Assembly (NCBI RefSeq): GCF_004123835.1
Contig: NZ_MZMU01000012.1
Coordinates: forward strand, 372,001-436,000
Length of the DNA: 64,000 nucleotides
Origin: Rhizobium leguminosarum
Lineage (GTDB): Bacteria; Pseudomonadota; Alphaproteobacteria; Rhizobiales; Rhizobiaceae
Reading direction: 5' to 3'
Below, one piece after another: positions 1 through 7,698 of this stretch. The notes under the pieces were generated by a model, which worked only from the letters and a program-made list of their open reading frames with translations, was not told where the DNA came from and made no database searches. Numbering within the stretch: the first letter of the stretch is position 1; each line of letters starts with the position of its first letter. Position numbers and translations under genes: made by a program.

Positions 1-194
1 CCGTCGCCATACATTTCGGCGGTGTCGATCAGCGTCATGCCGAGATCGATGCCGGCCTTGAGGCTTTCGATCTCGGCCTTGGCATGGCCGGCATCCTCGC
101 CCATGGCCCAGGTTCCCTGGCCGAGCGCCGGCACTTGCGCGCCGTTCGGGAAGGTGATCGTCGGGATCGGGTCGTCTTGCATGATCTTTTCCAT
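1..194 (-). CDS. Aldo/keto reductase, N-terminal part (runs off the window)
   Basis: Reading leftward from an ATG at 194, the frame is open to the window edge and encodes about 64 residues. They carry the start of an aldo/keto reductase barrel: an opening beta hairpin, then ALGQGTWAMGE near residue 24 and the motif IDTAEMYGDG at the edge. In this family the Asp and Tyr of that motif are the catalytic Asp and Tyr of NAD(P)H-dependent carbonyl reduction. A GGGGAG-like stretch follows closely upstream of the ATG. The gene is divergent from the LysE gene at 335, so the two share a 140-base promoter region. The substrate cannot be told. Confidence 0.85.
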   Translation of the reverse strand, partial: MEKIMQDDPIPTITFPNGAQVPALGQGTWAMGEDAGHAKAEIESLKAGIDLGMTLIDTAEMYGD

Positions 195-235
195 TTGGGG
201 GAGATTGCCGCCAATTCTTATCTTTCAAGTAATCC

Positions 236-295
236 TGTCACCATGACAATGATGCAATGGCATCAGCAATTTAGGACAGTTACATTGACCTAAAT
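236..295. promoter_or_regulatory. Shared promoter/operator region between aldo/keto reductase and lysE
   Basis: Two motifs stand out: an inverted repeat TGTCA-CCA-TGACA at 236-248, and GACAGTTACATTGACCTAAA, which starts at 275. Close relatives of both lie upstream of the aminotransferase gene at 38088 (37998-38010 and 38020-38040). This suggests one regulator for both loci. The binding protein is unknown. Confidence 0.45.
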
Positions 296-334
296 GAAAT
301 CGGCTACGAAGGATGGCCGGTCCCGGGAGGTTTC

Positions 335-928
335 ATGCCGCTGGATACGTTTCTCGCCCTCGTTCTCTTCGCCTTCACGACCTCGATCACGCCGGGGCCG
401 AACAATATGATGCTCTTCGCATCGGGCGTGAATTTCGGTTTCCGCAGGACGATCCCGCATATGTTCGGGATCGGTGCCGGCTTCTTCGTGCTGTTGCTCG
501 GCGTCGGCCTCGGGCTTGGCGCGTTGCTGCAAACGATACCTGTGATCTATACGGCGCTGAAGTTTGCGGGCGGCGCCTATCTCGTCTGGATCGCCTGGAA
601 GATCGCCTCGTCGCGCTCGCTCAGCGAAGGCAGAATCGGCGCTGAGCCGATGTCGTTCCTCGCCGCCGCCGCCTTCCAGTGGGTCAACCCGAAAGCCTGG
701 GTGATGGCGGTCACGGCAATGGCGACCTATACCAATCCGCAACTCTACCTGGTGAGCGTGCTGATCGTCGGCCTCGCTTTCGCGGCAGTCAATGTGCCCA
801 GCGTTTCGACCTGGGCCGGCTTCGGCTCGGCGCTGAGGGAATGGCTTTCGGATCCGGTGCGACTGAAATGGTTCAATATCAGCATGGCCGTGCTGTTGGT
901 GTTAAGCCTCTGGCCGATGCTAAAATAG
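335..928 (+). CDS. LysE family translocator
   Basis: A 197-residue, very hydrophobic protein with about six membrane segments, the normal size for the LysE/RhtB superfamily of amino acid and metabolite exporters. The family signature PGPNNMMLFASGVNFGF sits at about residues 21-37, directly after the first membrane segment. A GGGAGG ribosome binding site at 326-331 fixes the ATG at 335. LysE proteins act in the inner membrane and export basic or neutral amino acids or analogues; the substrate here is not determined. The last bases overlap the convergent DUF2269 gene. It shares an operator-like motif with the aminotransferase promoter at 38 kb, which would fit a role in amino acid overflow. Confidence 0.9.
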   Translation: MPLDTFLALVLFAFTTSITPGPNNMMLFASGVNFGFRRTIPHMFGIGAGFFVLLLGVGLGLGALLQTIPVIYTALKFAGGAYLVWIAWKIASSRSLSEGRIGAEPMSFLAAAAFQWVNPKAWVMAVTAMATYTNPQLYLVSVLIVGLAFAAVNVPSVSTWAGFGSALREWLSDPVRLKWFNISMAVLLVLSLWPMLK

Positions 929-1396
929 AGTGATTGCCGGCTTCATGAGCATCAGCCAGAGAATGCCGATGACGGCGAAGAAGGCGGGAAAACCGCAGGC
1001 GAACCAGATGCGGTAAAGGCTGAAATAGGCCGGCGGCAGAGCTTTTCCCGCCGCGGCTGCGGCGCGGGCAAGATCGCGCAAGCGGATCTGGATCCAGACG
1101 ACGGGCAGCCAGAACAGGCCGGTCACGACATAAAGCAGCAGCGACAGCGCAATCCATCCCTCCGACAGTTCCCAACCGATCGACCGGGCCAGCAGATAGC
1201 CGGTCACCGGCTGGACAATGGCTGCGGTGGCGGTGAAGAGAGTATCGGCGATGACAACCGTGCTGGCGACATGGGCGATCAGGCGGGGATCGCGTGTCCA
1301 GTGCGCCATCACCATGAAAAAGGCGATGCCGGCGCCGGTGCCGAAGAGCACGGTCGCGCCGATGACATGGGCAAGCAGCAGCCATTCCTCAAGCAT
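920..1396 (-). CDS. DUF2269-type integral membrane protein
   Basis: A 158-residue protein with four predicted membrane helices (about residues 5-30, 45-68, 80-103 and 132-155). It resembles the DUF2269 family of small inner-membrane proteins of unknown function. Its ATG at 1396 overlaps the TGA of the upstream SDR-DoxX gene (ATGA), so the two are translationally coupled. Partners of this type are often found together in rhizobia, but the role is unknown. It overlaps the end of lysE by nine bases on the other strand. Confidence 0.75.
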   Translation of the reverse strand: MLEEWLLLAHVIGATVLFGTGAGIAFFMVMAHWTRDPRLIAHVASTVVIADTLFTATAAIVQPVTGYLLARSIGWELSEGWIALSLLLYVVTGLFWLPVVWIQIRLRDLARAAAAAGKALPPAYFSLYRIWFACGFPAFFAVIGILWLMLMKPAITLF

Positions 1397-2670
1397 CAGC
1401 GTTCATCCAGGGTGGCAAGTGCGGTGAGCGTCAGCAGGAGCGACGGCAGCACCTTGATGAGGGGACCAAGCGGATCGAGCCAGAGTGCGGGTTCGAGCAG
1501 GCTGGCGCCGGCAAGATAGGCGAACGACACGGCCAGCATGCCGAGAAGGGCGCGTTTCGCCAGCGGGCGAAGGAGGACGGCTACGCCGAGAGCGATGTCG
1601 ATCAGGCAGGTTGCAAGCGTCAGCGCCGTTGCTGCGGCCTCAGGCATGAACGCCAGGAAGTGCGCGGACGTCTTCTCCAGCGTCAGCAGCGGGATCAGAC
1701 CGGACAGCAGCCAGAAAAAGGATAGGCCCGATATGACGAGCGGCTTCAGAAGATAGAGCCTGGCAAACCAGAGATCCTGTACGCCGGACGGACTGGCCGA
1801 GAGTGTCGCTGCCGCGGGTGTCGTGGCAAGACCGCTCTCCGCTTTCGAGCTCCGCACGCCTTCCGACATGACAGTCATCGCCGTCGAGCGCAGCGGCGAA
1901 CGCCAGCCGAGCAGTCCTGATAGATCGGCCAGCCACGTCACCGGCCCGGCAAGCCAGCGGGGGAGAGCGAACACGCGGGCGGGTGGCAGGCCGAGCCACT
2001 GGCGGTGAAGACGGACGAGATCGGCGAGCGTCAGAACTTCGTCGGCGGCAAGATCGATATCGCCGGAGATGCCGCCGGAGACCGCCCGCGACACGGCTTC
2101 CGCCACATCGTCCACCGAAAGCGTTTCGACCGGACTTTCGGCATGGACCAGCGGCAGCACCAGGGGAAAGGCGGCAAGCGCCCGCAGCAGCGCCGAACCG
2201 CCATGGGCATTGCGGCCGAGAACGAGGGCAGGGCGCAGGATGAGGTAAGGCAGGCCGCTTGCCGCCAGCGCCTCGTCGGCTCGCCGCTTGGTGGCGAGGA
2301 AGGGAAGATCGCCCGCCGCTCCGGCCGTCCTTGCCGATATCTGCACGATCAGCGGACGCGACGAGCGTTTCGCGGCGGAATAGAGCGCCAGCATCGCCTT
2401 TTCCTGGGTGACCGCCAGATTGTCCGACAGGCCGTCTTGCAGGGCACCGGCGCAATTGACGACGACGTGTTGATACTTGAGGAGATCGTCCCAGTCTTCG
2501 GGCTTCGTCAAGCCGGAGAGATCGGCTTGCCGCCAAGCTATCGCCGGATGTTTCAACCGCGCCCGAGCCGGATTGCGGCCAATCCCGGTCACGACGTGGC
2601 CGTCGGCCGTAAGCCGGGCCGCGACGACGGAGCCTATGAAGCCGGTAGCGCCGAGAATTAGGATGTTCAT
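1396..2670 (-). CDS. SDR-family NAD-dependent epimerase-like protein with DoxX-like C-terminus
   Basis: A 424-residue protein. Residues 1-290 form an extended/atypical short-chain dehydrogenase Rossmann domain with the nucleotide loop GATGFIGS at residues 7-14. Residues 300-424 contain about four membrane helices of the DoxX-like type (start VISGLSFFWLLSGLIPLL). So the enzyme domain is tethered to the inner membrane. NAD(P)-binding proteins of this layout are linked to sugar or quinone-type reductions, but no substrate is known. It is the first gene of a two-gene operon with the DUF2269 protein. The start lies 12 bases into an A/G-rich leader and is supported by the Rossmann motif at the very N-terminus. 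Confidence 0.8.
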   Translation of the reverse strand: MNILILGATGFIGSVVAARLTADGHVVTGIGRNPARARLKHPAIAWRQADLSGLTKPEDWDDLLKYQHVVVNCAGALQDGLSDNLAVTQEKAMLALYSAAKRSSRPLIVQISARTAGAAGDLPFLATKRRADEALAASGLPYLILRPALVLGRNAHGGSALLRALAAFPLVLPLVHAESPVETLSVDDVAEAVSRAVSGGISGDIDLAADEVLTLADLVRLHRQWLGLPPARVFALPRWLAGPVTWLADLSGLLGWRSPLRSTAMTVMSEGVRSSKAESGLATTPAAATLSASPSGVQDLWFARLYLLKPLVISGLSFFWLLSGLIPLLTLEKTSAHFLAFMPEAAATALTLATCLIDIALGVAVLLRPLAKRALLGMLAVSFAYLAGASLLEPALWLDPLGPLIKVLPSLLLTLTALATLDER

Positions 2671-2805
2671 GTTGGGAGATTAGCGGAAAAGCATGAATGG
2701 GATAGGAGGGCTTGGCGAGCGTGCGGCGTGTGATAAAAGGGAGGATGTTTACACTGCTTCCACGGAGGAGGCTTCGAGGAAGTGCGAGGCCTTGCCACGA
2801 TTCCG

Positions 2806-2962
2806 CTTCTCCCCAGCGGGGAGAAGATGCCGGCAGGCGGATGAGGGGGTGAGCGGCAAAGCCGCAAATGTACGAAGCGTAAGCGAAGGGCAACAATAAA
2901 GGGTGTGCCGTGCGGCCCCCTCATCCGACCCTTCGGGCCACCTTCTCCCCGCTGGGGAGAAG
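2806..2962. repeat. RIME-like palindromic intergenic element, copy 1
   Basis: About 157 bases bounded by CTTCTCCCC-type inverted ends, each itself a palindrome (first arm 2806-2826, last arm around 2942-2962). The inner segment includes GAGGGGGTGAGCGGC and CCCCCTCATCCGACCC. Near-identical copies occur at 16663-16816 and 39330-39485, and a fragment at 53041-53079. This is the look of Rhizobium-specific intergenic mosaic elements. The rest of 2671-3036 shows no gene. Confidence 0.9.
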
Positions 2963-3050
2963 GGGAGCAAGAGTTGGACTTCGCCCGCCTTTCAGGGCTT
3001 GCCGGAGAAGCGCGTAAGTCGCTTATCTGTTGTTTCGGGAGGACATTGCC

Positions 3051-3674
3051 TTGCACGATCATGACCACCACGACGATCACGATAATCATTATTCCGACAT
3101 GCAGGCCCGCGTGAAGGCCCTGGAAACGCTGCTGACGGAGAAGGGGCTGATCGATCCGGCGTCGATCGACGCGATCGTCGAGACTTACGAGACGAAGGTG
3201 GGACCGAGAAACGGCGCCCATGTTGTAGCCAAGGCCTGGAACAATGCCGATTTCGCCGACTGGCTAAAGCGTGATGCGACGGCGGCCATTGCCAGCCTCG
3301 GCTATACCGGCCGGCAGGGCGAGCATATGCGCGCCGTCTTCAACACCGCCGAGACCCATAATCTCGTCGTCTGCACGCTCTGCTCCTGTTATCCTTGGTC
3401 GGTGCTCGGTCTGCCGCCGGTCTGGTACAAGGCGCCGGCCTATCGCTCGCGCGCCGTCATCGATCCGCGCGGCGTGCTGGCCGAATTTGGGCTAACGCTG
3501 CCGGAGGACAAGAAGATCCGCGTCTGGGATTCGACGGCGGAACTGCGTTACCTCGTCATTCCCGAGCGGCCCGAAGGGACAGAGGGCATGGACGAGCAGT
3601 CGCTCGCCGGCCTCGTCAGCCGCGATGCGATGATCGGCACGGCCGTTGCCCGGAAGCCGGAGAGCGCCACATGA
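3051..3674 (+). CDS. nthA: Nitrile hydratase subunit alpha, cobalt type
   Basis: This protein binds the metal of nitrile hydratase, which hydrates nitriles to amides. The metal-claw motif V-CTLCSC-YPW is present (Cys108, Cys111, Cys113 counted from this start). A Thr in CTLC is the hallmark of Co(III) rather than Fe(III) enzymes. The N-terminus is unusually rich in His and Asp (HDHDHHDDHDNH). I place the start at TTG 3051 because GGGAGGA at 3037-3043 lies seven bases before it. An upstream in-frame TTG at 3030 would put that ribosome binding site inside the gene. Length (207 residues) is normal. The stop overlaps the beta-subunit ATG (ATGA), showing a coupled operon nthA-nthB-accessory gene. 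Confidence 0.95.
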   Translation: MHDHDHHDDHDNHYSDMQARVKALETLLTEKGLIDPASIDAIVETYETKVGPRNGAHVVAKAWNNADFADWLKRDATAAIASLGYTGRQGEHMRAVFNTAETHNLVVCTLCSCYPWSVLGLPPVWYKAPAYRSRAVIDPRGVLAEFGLTLPEDKKIRVWDSTAELRYLVIPERPEGTEGMDEQSLAGLVSRDAMIGTAVARKPESAT

Positions 3675-4330
3675 ACGGACCGCACGATCTCGGCGGGCAG
3701 ATGGGCTTCGGTCCTGTCGCGCCCGAAAAGGACGAGCCCTGTTTCCATGCCGAATGGGAAAAGCGGGCGCTCGGCATCACGCTTTCCTGCGGCGCTTTCG
3801 GCGCATGGACGATCGATGAAAGCCGGCATGCGCGCGAGAATATTCCGCCGGCCGATTACCTCGCCGCCAGCTATTACGAGATCTGGATCCGAGGCATCGA
3901 CAAGCTGCTCGAACGGCATGGCTTTGCGACACGCGCGGAATTGCTGTCCGGTCATGCGCAGCAGCCAGGAGCCGTTCCGAAGCGGGTGCTGAAGGCGGAC
4001 ATGGTGCCCGGCGTTCTGGCGAAAGGCGGCCCTTGCGATCGTCCTGTCGAGACAGCACCGCTCTTTGCGGTCGGCGAGACGGTGAGGACGAAGAACTTCA
4101 ATCCGGCGACGCATACGCGTCTGCCGCGTTATGCCAGGGCCAGGACCGGTGTGGTCGAGGCAGTGCAGGGCTCTTTCGTTTTCCCTGACGACAATGCACA
4201 TGGCAAGGGCGAAAACCCACAATGGCTCTACACGGTCGTTTTCGACGGCGCGGAGATCTGGGGCGGAAATGCCGATCCGACGCTGACCGTGTCGATCGAT
4301 GCCTGGGAGAGCTATCTTGAGCCGGCATGA
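3671..4330 (+). CDS. nthB: Nitrile hydratase subunit beta
   Basis: This 219-residue subunit pairs with NthA to form the active alpha-beta heterodimer. It begins MNGPHDLGGQMGFGPV, the typical opening of beta subunits. The C-terminal SH3-like barrel region is also recognisable (GETVRTKNFNPATHTRLPRY, about residues 130-149, then an RTGVVE segment). Length matches the family. It starts by a four-base overlap with nthA and its end overlaps the accessory gene. No aliphatic amidase or nitrilase lies beside it, so the amide product must be used by enzymes encoded elsewhere. Confidence 0.94.
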   Translation: MNGPHDLGGQMGFGPVAPEKDEPCFHAEWEKRALGITLSCGAFGAWTIDESRHARENIPPADYLAASYYEIWIRGIDKLLERHGFATRAELLSGHAQQPGAVPKRVLKADMVPGVLAKGGPCDRPVETAPLFAVGETVRTKNFNPATHTRLPRYARARTGVVEAVQGSFVFPDDNAHGKGENPQWLYTVVFDGAEIWGGNADPTLTVSIDAWESYLEPA

Positions 4331-4685
4331 GATATCGCCGCTGACGCAATCGTCCGGGCTGCCGAGGTCGCCGGAGGGCGAGCCGGTTTTTCCCGAGCCA
4401 TGGGCGGCCGAAGCTTTTGCCATGACCGTGCACCTGCACGCAAAAGGCCTGTTCAGCTGGAGCGAATGGGCTGAAACGCTTTCCGCGCAATTGCACAAGC
4501 CTGACCGGGCCGAAGATGGCAGCGACTATTTCGACTGCTGGGTGGCTGCACTCTCCGACCTCATCGTCGACAACGGCATCGCCGATGCGGAAACGATCCT
4601 GGCACTGCAGCAGAGCTGGCAGCGGGCGGCGGAAGCGACGCCGCACGGACGGCCAATCGAGCTCAGCAACGATCCCTCGCGCTGA
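4317..4685 (+). CDS. Nitrile hydratase accessory (activator) protein
   Basis: A protein of about 122 residues in the position of the P14K-type activator that loads cobalt into the alpha subunit. It shows the family's similarity to the N-terminal part of beta subunits (EPVFPEPWAAEAFAMTVHLHAKGLFSWSEWAETLS). It overlaps the end of nthB in another frame. Two starts are possible: ATG 4299, or TTG 4317 preceded by GGGAGA at 4303-4308. I prefer TTG 4317, by analogy with the TTG of nthA. In Co-type systems such activators exchange subunits with NthA; that role here is inferred from family and position. Confidence 0.85.
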   Translation: MSRHEISPLTQSSGLPRSPEGEPVFPEPWAAEAFAMTVHLHAKGLFSWSEWAETLSAQLHKPDRAEDGSDYFDCWVAALSDLIVDNGIADAETILALQQSWQRAAEATPHGRPIELSNDPSR

Positions 4686-4689
4686 TCCT

Positions 4690-4789
4690 TAGAGTGGTTC
4701 AGCTTTTACAGAAGCGCGGAACCGCTCTACCCTTTTGTTTTTTTACGCAATTCCCGGCAAAATCGCTTCGCGCTTTGCCTGGAGTTGCT
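4690..4789. repeat. Short rhizobial intergenic repeat
   Basis: The stretch has imperfect inverted arms AGAGTGGTTC / GAACCGCTCT (about 4691-4700 and 4719-4728), then a T-rich run and a TTCCCGGCAAAATCGCTTCG segment. Sequences of this look recur between genes in Rhizobium genomes. It lies between the convergent nitrile hydratase and anti-sigma genes and could serve as a terminator for either. Confidence 0.5.
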
Positions 4790-5572
4790 CTACGACGGGA
4801 ACTGCTTGTAGCATTCCTCGGCCACCTGACGCAGCGTCTCGCGGGAAATTTCGCCGGTGACGGCATAACCGAGTTCGCCGTCGATCCAGTAGAAGGTTTC
4901 GAGATTGCCTGATGAGGCGAAGCGGAAGCTCGTCGTGCGGTTCTGCGTGTTGCGGCCGACCATGACGGTCAGGCGCTCGCCGGCCTGGTTTTCATACATG
5001 AACATGGCGCCCGGCCTGCCGTCGACCGGCAGCAGGCGGCCGCCGACCAGCTTGAAGCCGAGCGGCTGCAGGTTCGGGATCTTGAGGTTCTGGATTGCCA
5101 GGCGCTTGCCAAGCCAGGTGGCGAGGTGGACCTCCTCGTTTGCGAAGACCTCGACGGGATGGCGAACCTCGGCGGCATAGACCGTGAACGCGGTCTGGGC
5201 CTGTTTCGGCAGGGTTTCGGAGCCGGCAAGCTGCAACTCCGGTTTTTCCAGAAGTGCAGGGCCATAATGGCCGCTGACTGCACCGAGCGTGAAGACGAGG
5301 AGGGCCGATGCCGCGATCGCCCAGCGATTCGGTCCCGATGAGACGGCGCGCGGGGGGACGACGAGCAGAGGATCGGTGTCCTTCGCCTTCTCATAACCGG
5401 CAAACAGCGATCGGATGCCTGAATTCTGCGCCTGCCATTCGGCGACCATCGCCGTCTCGTCGGGATTGTCGGCCAGGAAGGTCTCGATGCGGGCGCGCGC
5501 CGTTTCCGGCAGCTGGCCGTCGGCATAGGCGTGAAGGTCGGCTTCGGTGACGCTCGGATTGGTCTCGTTCAT
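4790..5572 (-). CDS. Anti-sigma factor, single-pass membrane type
   Basis: A 260-residue protein. The N-terminal 80 residues are cytoplasmic and acidic, opening with SVTEADLHAYADGQLPE, a form typical of anti-sigma domains without a zinc CxxC. One membrane helix follows (about residues 84-102) and then a C-terminal extracytoplasmic domain of about 150 residues. Such proteins hold their ECF sigma factor inactive at the membrane until a signal is sensed outside. ATG 5572 overlaps the stop of the sigma gene (ATGA), so the pair is translationally coupled. The signal is not known. Confidence 0.88.
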   Translation of the reverse strand: MNETNPSVTEADLHAYADGQLPETARARIETFLADNPDETAMVAEWQAQNSGIRSLFAGYEKAKDTDPLLVVPPRAVSSGPNRWAIAASALLVFTLGAVSGHYGPALLEKPELQLAGSETLPKQAQTAFTVYAAEVRHPVEVFANEEVHLATWLGKRLAIQNLKIPNLQPLGFKLVGGRLLPVDGRPGAMFMYENQAGERLTVMVGRNTQNRTTSFRFASSGNLETFYWIDGELGYAVTGEISRETLRQVAEECYKQFPS

Positions 5573-6084
5573 TTCGGTCTCCGAAGCGTAATGATGTTGT
5601 CGGCCTTCAATCGCTCGGCGACGCGCCGGCGGGCGCGAGACAGGCGCGACATGACGGTGCCGATTGGGATATCGAGCGCGGCGGCGACCTCGCCATAGGT
5701 GTATCCCTCGATGACCACGAGCATCAGCACGGCGCGGTGTTCCTCTGAAAGGCTGTTCAGCGCATCGTCCAGCCGGGCACGTTCCAGCGGATCGGCGGGC
5801 GGTTCGGGCGCGGCCAGATTCTCTGCGGCACCGATCTCGACAAGGCCGTCGCGCGTCTTGCCGCGCCGGCCGTTGCGGTAGAGATTGGTCATGATGGTCA
5901 GGACCCAGCCGCGCAGGTTGAGGCCGCGCCATTGGCCGCGGCGCGTGAGAACCTTTTCGACACAATCCTGGAGCAGGTCCTCGCCATCGGCATCCGAGCG
6001 CGTCAGGCTGCGCGAATAACGCCTGAGCGAGGGCAGGAGGGCCAGGATCTGGCCCTCGAAGGTTTCTGGTGCGGGTGTTTTCAC
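5569..6084 (-). CDS. ECF-family RNA polymerase sigma factor
   Basis: A protein of about 171 residues with sigma region 2 (LPSLRRYSRSLTRSDADGEDLLQDCV, near residues 14-39) and region 4 (EEHRAVLMLVVIEGYTYGEVAAALDIPIGTVMSRL, near 120-155). Region 3 is absent, as in all ECF factors. The start is uncertain. I use GTG 6084 (VKTPAPETFEG) because the longer frame adds about 65 residues of low-complexity sequence that overlaps the upstream gene. It is the middle gene of an operon with the Yx(FWY)xxD protein and its own anti-sigma factor, behind a GGAATAA-N16-GTCTCAT promoter at 6544-6573 that it probably recognises itself. Confidence 0.9.
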   Translation of the reverse strand: MKTPAPETFEGQILALLPSLRRYSRSLTRSDADGEDLLQDCVEKVLTRRGQWRGLNLRGWVLTIMTNLYRNGRRGKTRDGLVEIGAAENLAAPEPPADPLERARLDDALNSLSEEHRAVLMLVVIEGYTYGEVAAALDIPIGTVMSRLSRARRRVAERLKADNIITLRRPK

Positions 6085-6118
6085 GCCGGCAACTCGCTTG
6101 TGATCGGGGTCTTCGCGA

Positions 6119-6499
6119 TCAAGGCTTGGCGAGATCCCAGTTGCCGCCGACGCCATCGCCGGTGATGTCGCCGGCCTTCGTGTCCTTGACCCAGTAATAG
6201 AGCGGCATGCCGTCCTTGGCCCATTGCTTCGTGCCGTCCTTGCGTTCGATGATCGAATATGCACCATCGGCCTTGGCATCGGAAGCGGCCATCAGCGGGG
6301 GCCAGTTCTTGGCGCAATCGTCGTAGCAGTTGGAAACGCCCTTGGCGTCCTTCTTGAAGGTGTAGAGGGTCATGTCGTTTTCGCCGGCGAGCACCTTGCC
6401 CTTGGCGGATTCGACTTCCTTGACGGGAGGGGCGGCGAAAGCAGCGGTCGCGGCAAGGGCGGCTGCGGCTGCGACGGACAGGAATTTCACGGATGTCAT
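6119..6499 (-). CDS. Secreted Yx(FWY)xxD-repeat protein (COG4315-like)
   Basis: A 126-residue exported protein with a Sec signal peptide (residues 1-22, cut after AAFA) and no lipobox cysteine. Two motifs of the COG4315 family are visible: YTFKKD at about residue 46 and YYWVKD near residue 101, with the conserved segment NCYDDCAKNWPPL between them. The function of this periplasmic family is unknown. A GAGGAGAG ribosome binding site fixes ATG 6499. It is the first gene of the ECF sigma operon, so it is likely the main target or a sensor component of that sigma system. Confidence 0.85.
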   Translation of the reverse strand: MTSVKFLSVAAAAALAATAAFAAPPVKEVESAKGKVLAGENDMTLYTFKKDAKGVSNCYDDCAKNWPPLMAASDAKADGAYSIIERKDGTKQWAKDGMPLYYWVKDTKAGDITGDGVGGNWDLAKP

Positions 6500-6543
6500 G
6501 ATGTCTCTCCTCGGGTTGGGCACGCAATGCTGCGATACCTGAG

Positions 6544-6573
6544 ATGAGACACGGGGGGAGGTGGTTTTATTCC
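6544..6573 (-). promoter_or_regulatory. ECF-type promoter of the sigma/anti-sigma operon
   Basis: On the minus strand the sequence reads GGAATAA (6573-6567), 16 bases, then GTCTCAT (6550-6544), and it ends 44 bases before the start codon at 6499. The GGAATAA / GTC pattern is that of many ECF sigma promoters, and it drives an operon that encodes an ECF sigma factor. Autoregulation is inferred. Confidence 0.7.
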
Positions 6574-6676
6574 AGGCGGAGCGAAAGTTTTGTGCAAATG
6601 GCGGGGCCGCTGCGTCGAGGCGGTCGAACCGTTGAGAATGATCGACGCGCTCTTGGAGAGCGGAGCGAGGCACACC

Positions 6677-6839
6677 GATCAGCCCTTATGGTGAGGAGGC
6701 CCGCAGGGCCGTCTCGAACCACGAGGGCGGGTGGCTAGGTGCGTGCGTGCCGCGTGCAGATATCGCTGGGTTTCAGCGCCGGTGGCCAGCCCCGTCCTTC
6801 GAGGCCCCTGCGGGGCACCTCAGGATGAGGCTGGAGAGA
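6677..6839. repeat. Long intergenic repeat, family 2, copy 1
   Basis: About 160 bases running from GATCAGCCC to GGCTGGAGAG, with GAGGCCCGCAGGGCCGTC near one end and CCTTCGAGGCCCCTGCGG near the other. A second copy in the opposite orientation lies at 24312-24458. No gene is present between the Yx(FWY)xxD gene promoter and 6850. Confidence 0.85.
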
Positions 6840-6850
6840 GGTATCGTCCG

Positions 6851-7267
6851 TTATGGCGCCGAGGCAGACGCTGCCGCCATGTCGACCCACACCGCTTCGA
6901 ATATATGGCCATCGGGATCCTCGAAGGCACGGTTATAGAGCCAGCCCATGTCCGTCGGCGCGCGCGGATCGGCCCTGCCGCCAGCGGCTGTGGCTGCCTC
7001 GACGATAGCGTCCACATCCTGGCGGCTGTCCATCGTCAGCGCGATCAGCACTTCGCTCGTCTTCTGCGCTTCGGCGACGGGCTTCGGCGTGAAGGTGGCG
7101 AAGAAGTCGCGTGTCAGCAAGTGGAAGACAATGGCTTCGGACCAGACCATGTTCGAGGCTTGGTGGTCGCTGAACTGTTCGTTCTTGCTGCAGCCGATCG
7201 CTTCGTAGAAGCGAGTTGCGGCGGCGATGTCTTTCGCCGGCAGGTTCACGAAGATCATCTTAGGCAT
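6851..7267 (-). CDS. VOC-family (glyoxalase/bleomycin resistance fold) protein
   Basis: A 138-residue protein with one vicinal-oxygen-chelate module pair. It opens MPKMIFVNLPAKDIAAATRFYEAIG and closes with the FEDPDGHIFEAVWVD motif, whose Glu is usually a metal ligand in this fold. It resembles the lactoylglutathione-lyase-like proteins often used as dioxygenases, isomerases or antibiotic-binding proteins; the true reaction cannot be told. A GGAGAG site precedes the ATG. The next gene upstream on the same strand is a cupin, and the two may form one transcript. Confidence 0.85.
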   Translation of the reverse strand: MPKMIFVNLPAKDIAAATRFYEAIGCSKNEQFSDHQASNMVWSEAIVFHLLTRDFFATFTPKPVAEAQKTSEVLIALTMDSRQDVDAIVEAATAAGGRADPRAPTDMGWLYNRAFEDPDGHIFEAVWVDMAAASASAP

Positions 7268-7324
7268 TGCAGTTCTCTCCTCTTCCTTTGTCTTGCGGAG
7301 GTTGTCTTCTGAGGCGGCTTTGCC

Positions 7325-7660
7325 TCACACAAACTCCTGCACGATCGTGTCGCTGGCATGAATGCAGACGATTTCGAGCCGTCCGGTGCCGACATTCTCG
7401 AAGCGGTGGGGAATGTTGGCGGCCACGACGACGATATCGCCGGGAAAGGCGCGGGTCTTGGCGTCGCCTACGGTGAATTCGGCTTCGCCTTTGCTGACTG
7501 CCCACGTTTCGGAATAGGGGTGGACATGCAGGTCAGGCCCTTGGCCGGGCTCATTGTCGACCAGGAAAAGCGATATCTCGCCGCCATGGTCGCGGCCTTC
7601 GAAGCGGACCGTGCGGCTCTGATCGGGTCGCGGTTCCTGGTGGCGAAGAATACTGAACAT
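7325..7660 (-). CDS. Cupin-domain protein
   Basis: A 111-residue single-cupin protein. The first motif is visible as PGQGPDLHVHPYSETWAVSKGEAEF (HVH...E near residues 47-53) and the second as PGDIVVVAANIPHRFEN, which gives the usual His/Glu metal ligands of the beta barrel. Substrate unknown. ATG 7660 is chosen over an upstream frame start because AGGAGG lies eight bases before it. It is divergent from a MarR regulator at 7806. Two operator-like repeats lie between them, so this cupin and the VOC gene are likely targets. Confidence 0.85.
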   Translation of the reverse strand: MFSILRHQEPRPDQSRTVRFEGRDHGGEISLFLVDNEPGQGPDLHVHPYSETWAVSKGEAEFTVGDAKTRAFPGDIVVVAANIPHRFENVGTGRLEIVCIHASDTIVQEFV

Positions 7661-7698
7661 CACGTGCCTCCTGCTGGTGCCCTCTGCGATCACAAAAC

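Noticed and set aside
2671..3050. Small coding frames overlapping the repeat before nthA
   Set aside because: They consist of the RIME-like repeat read in several frames and recur at the other copies.
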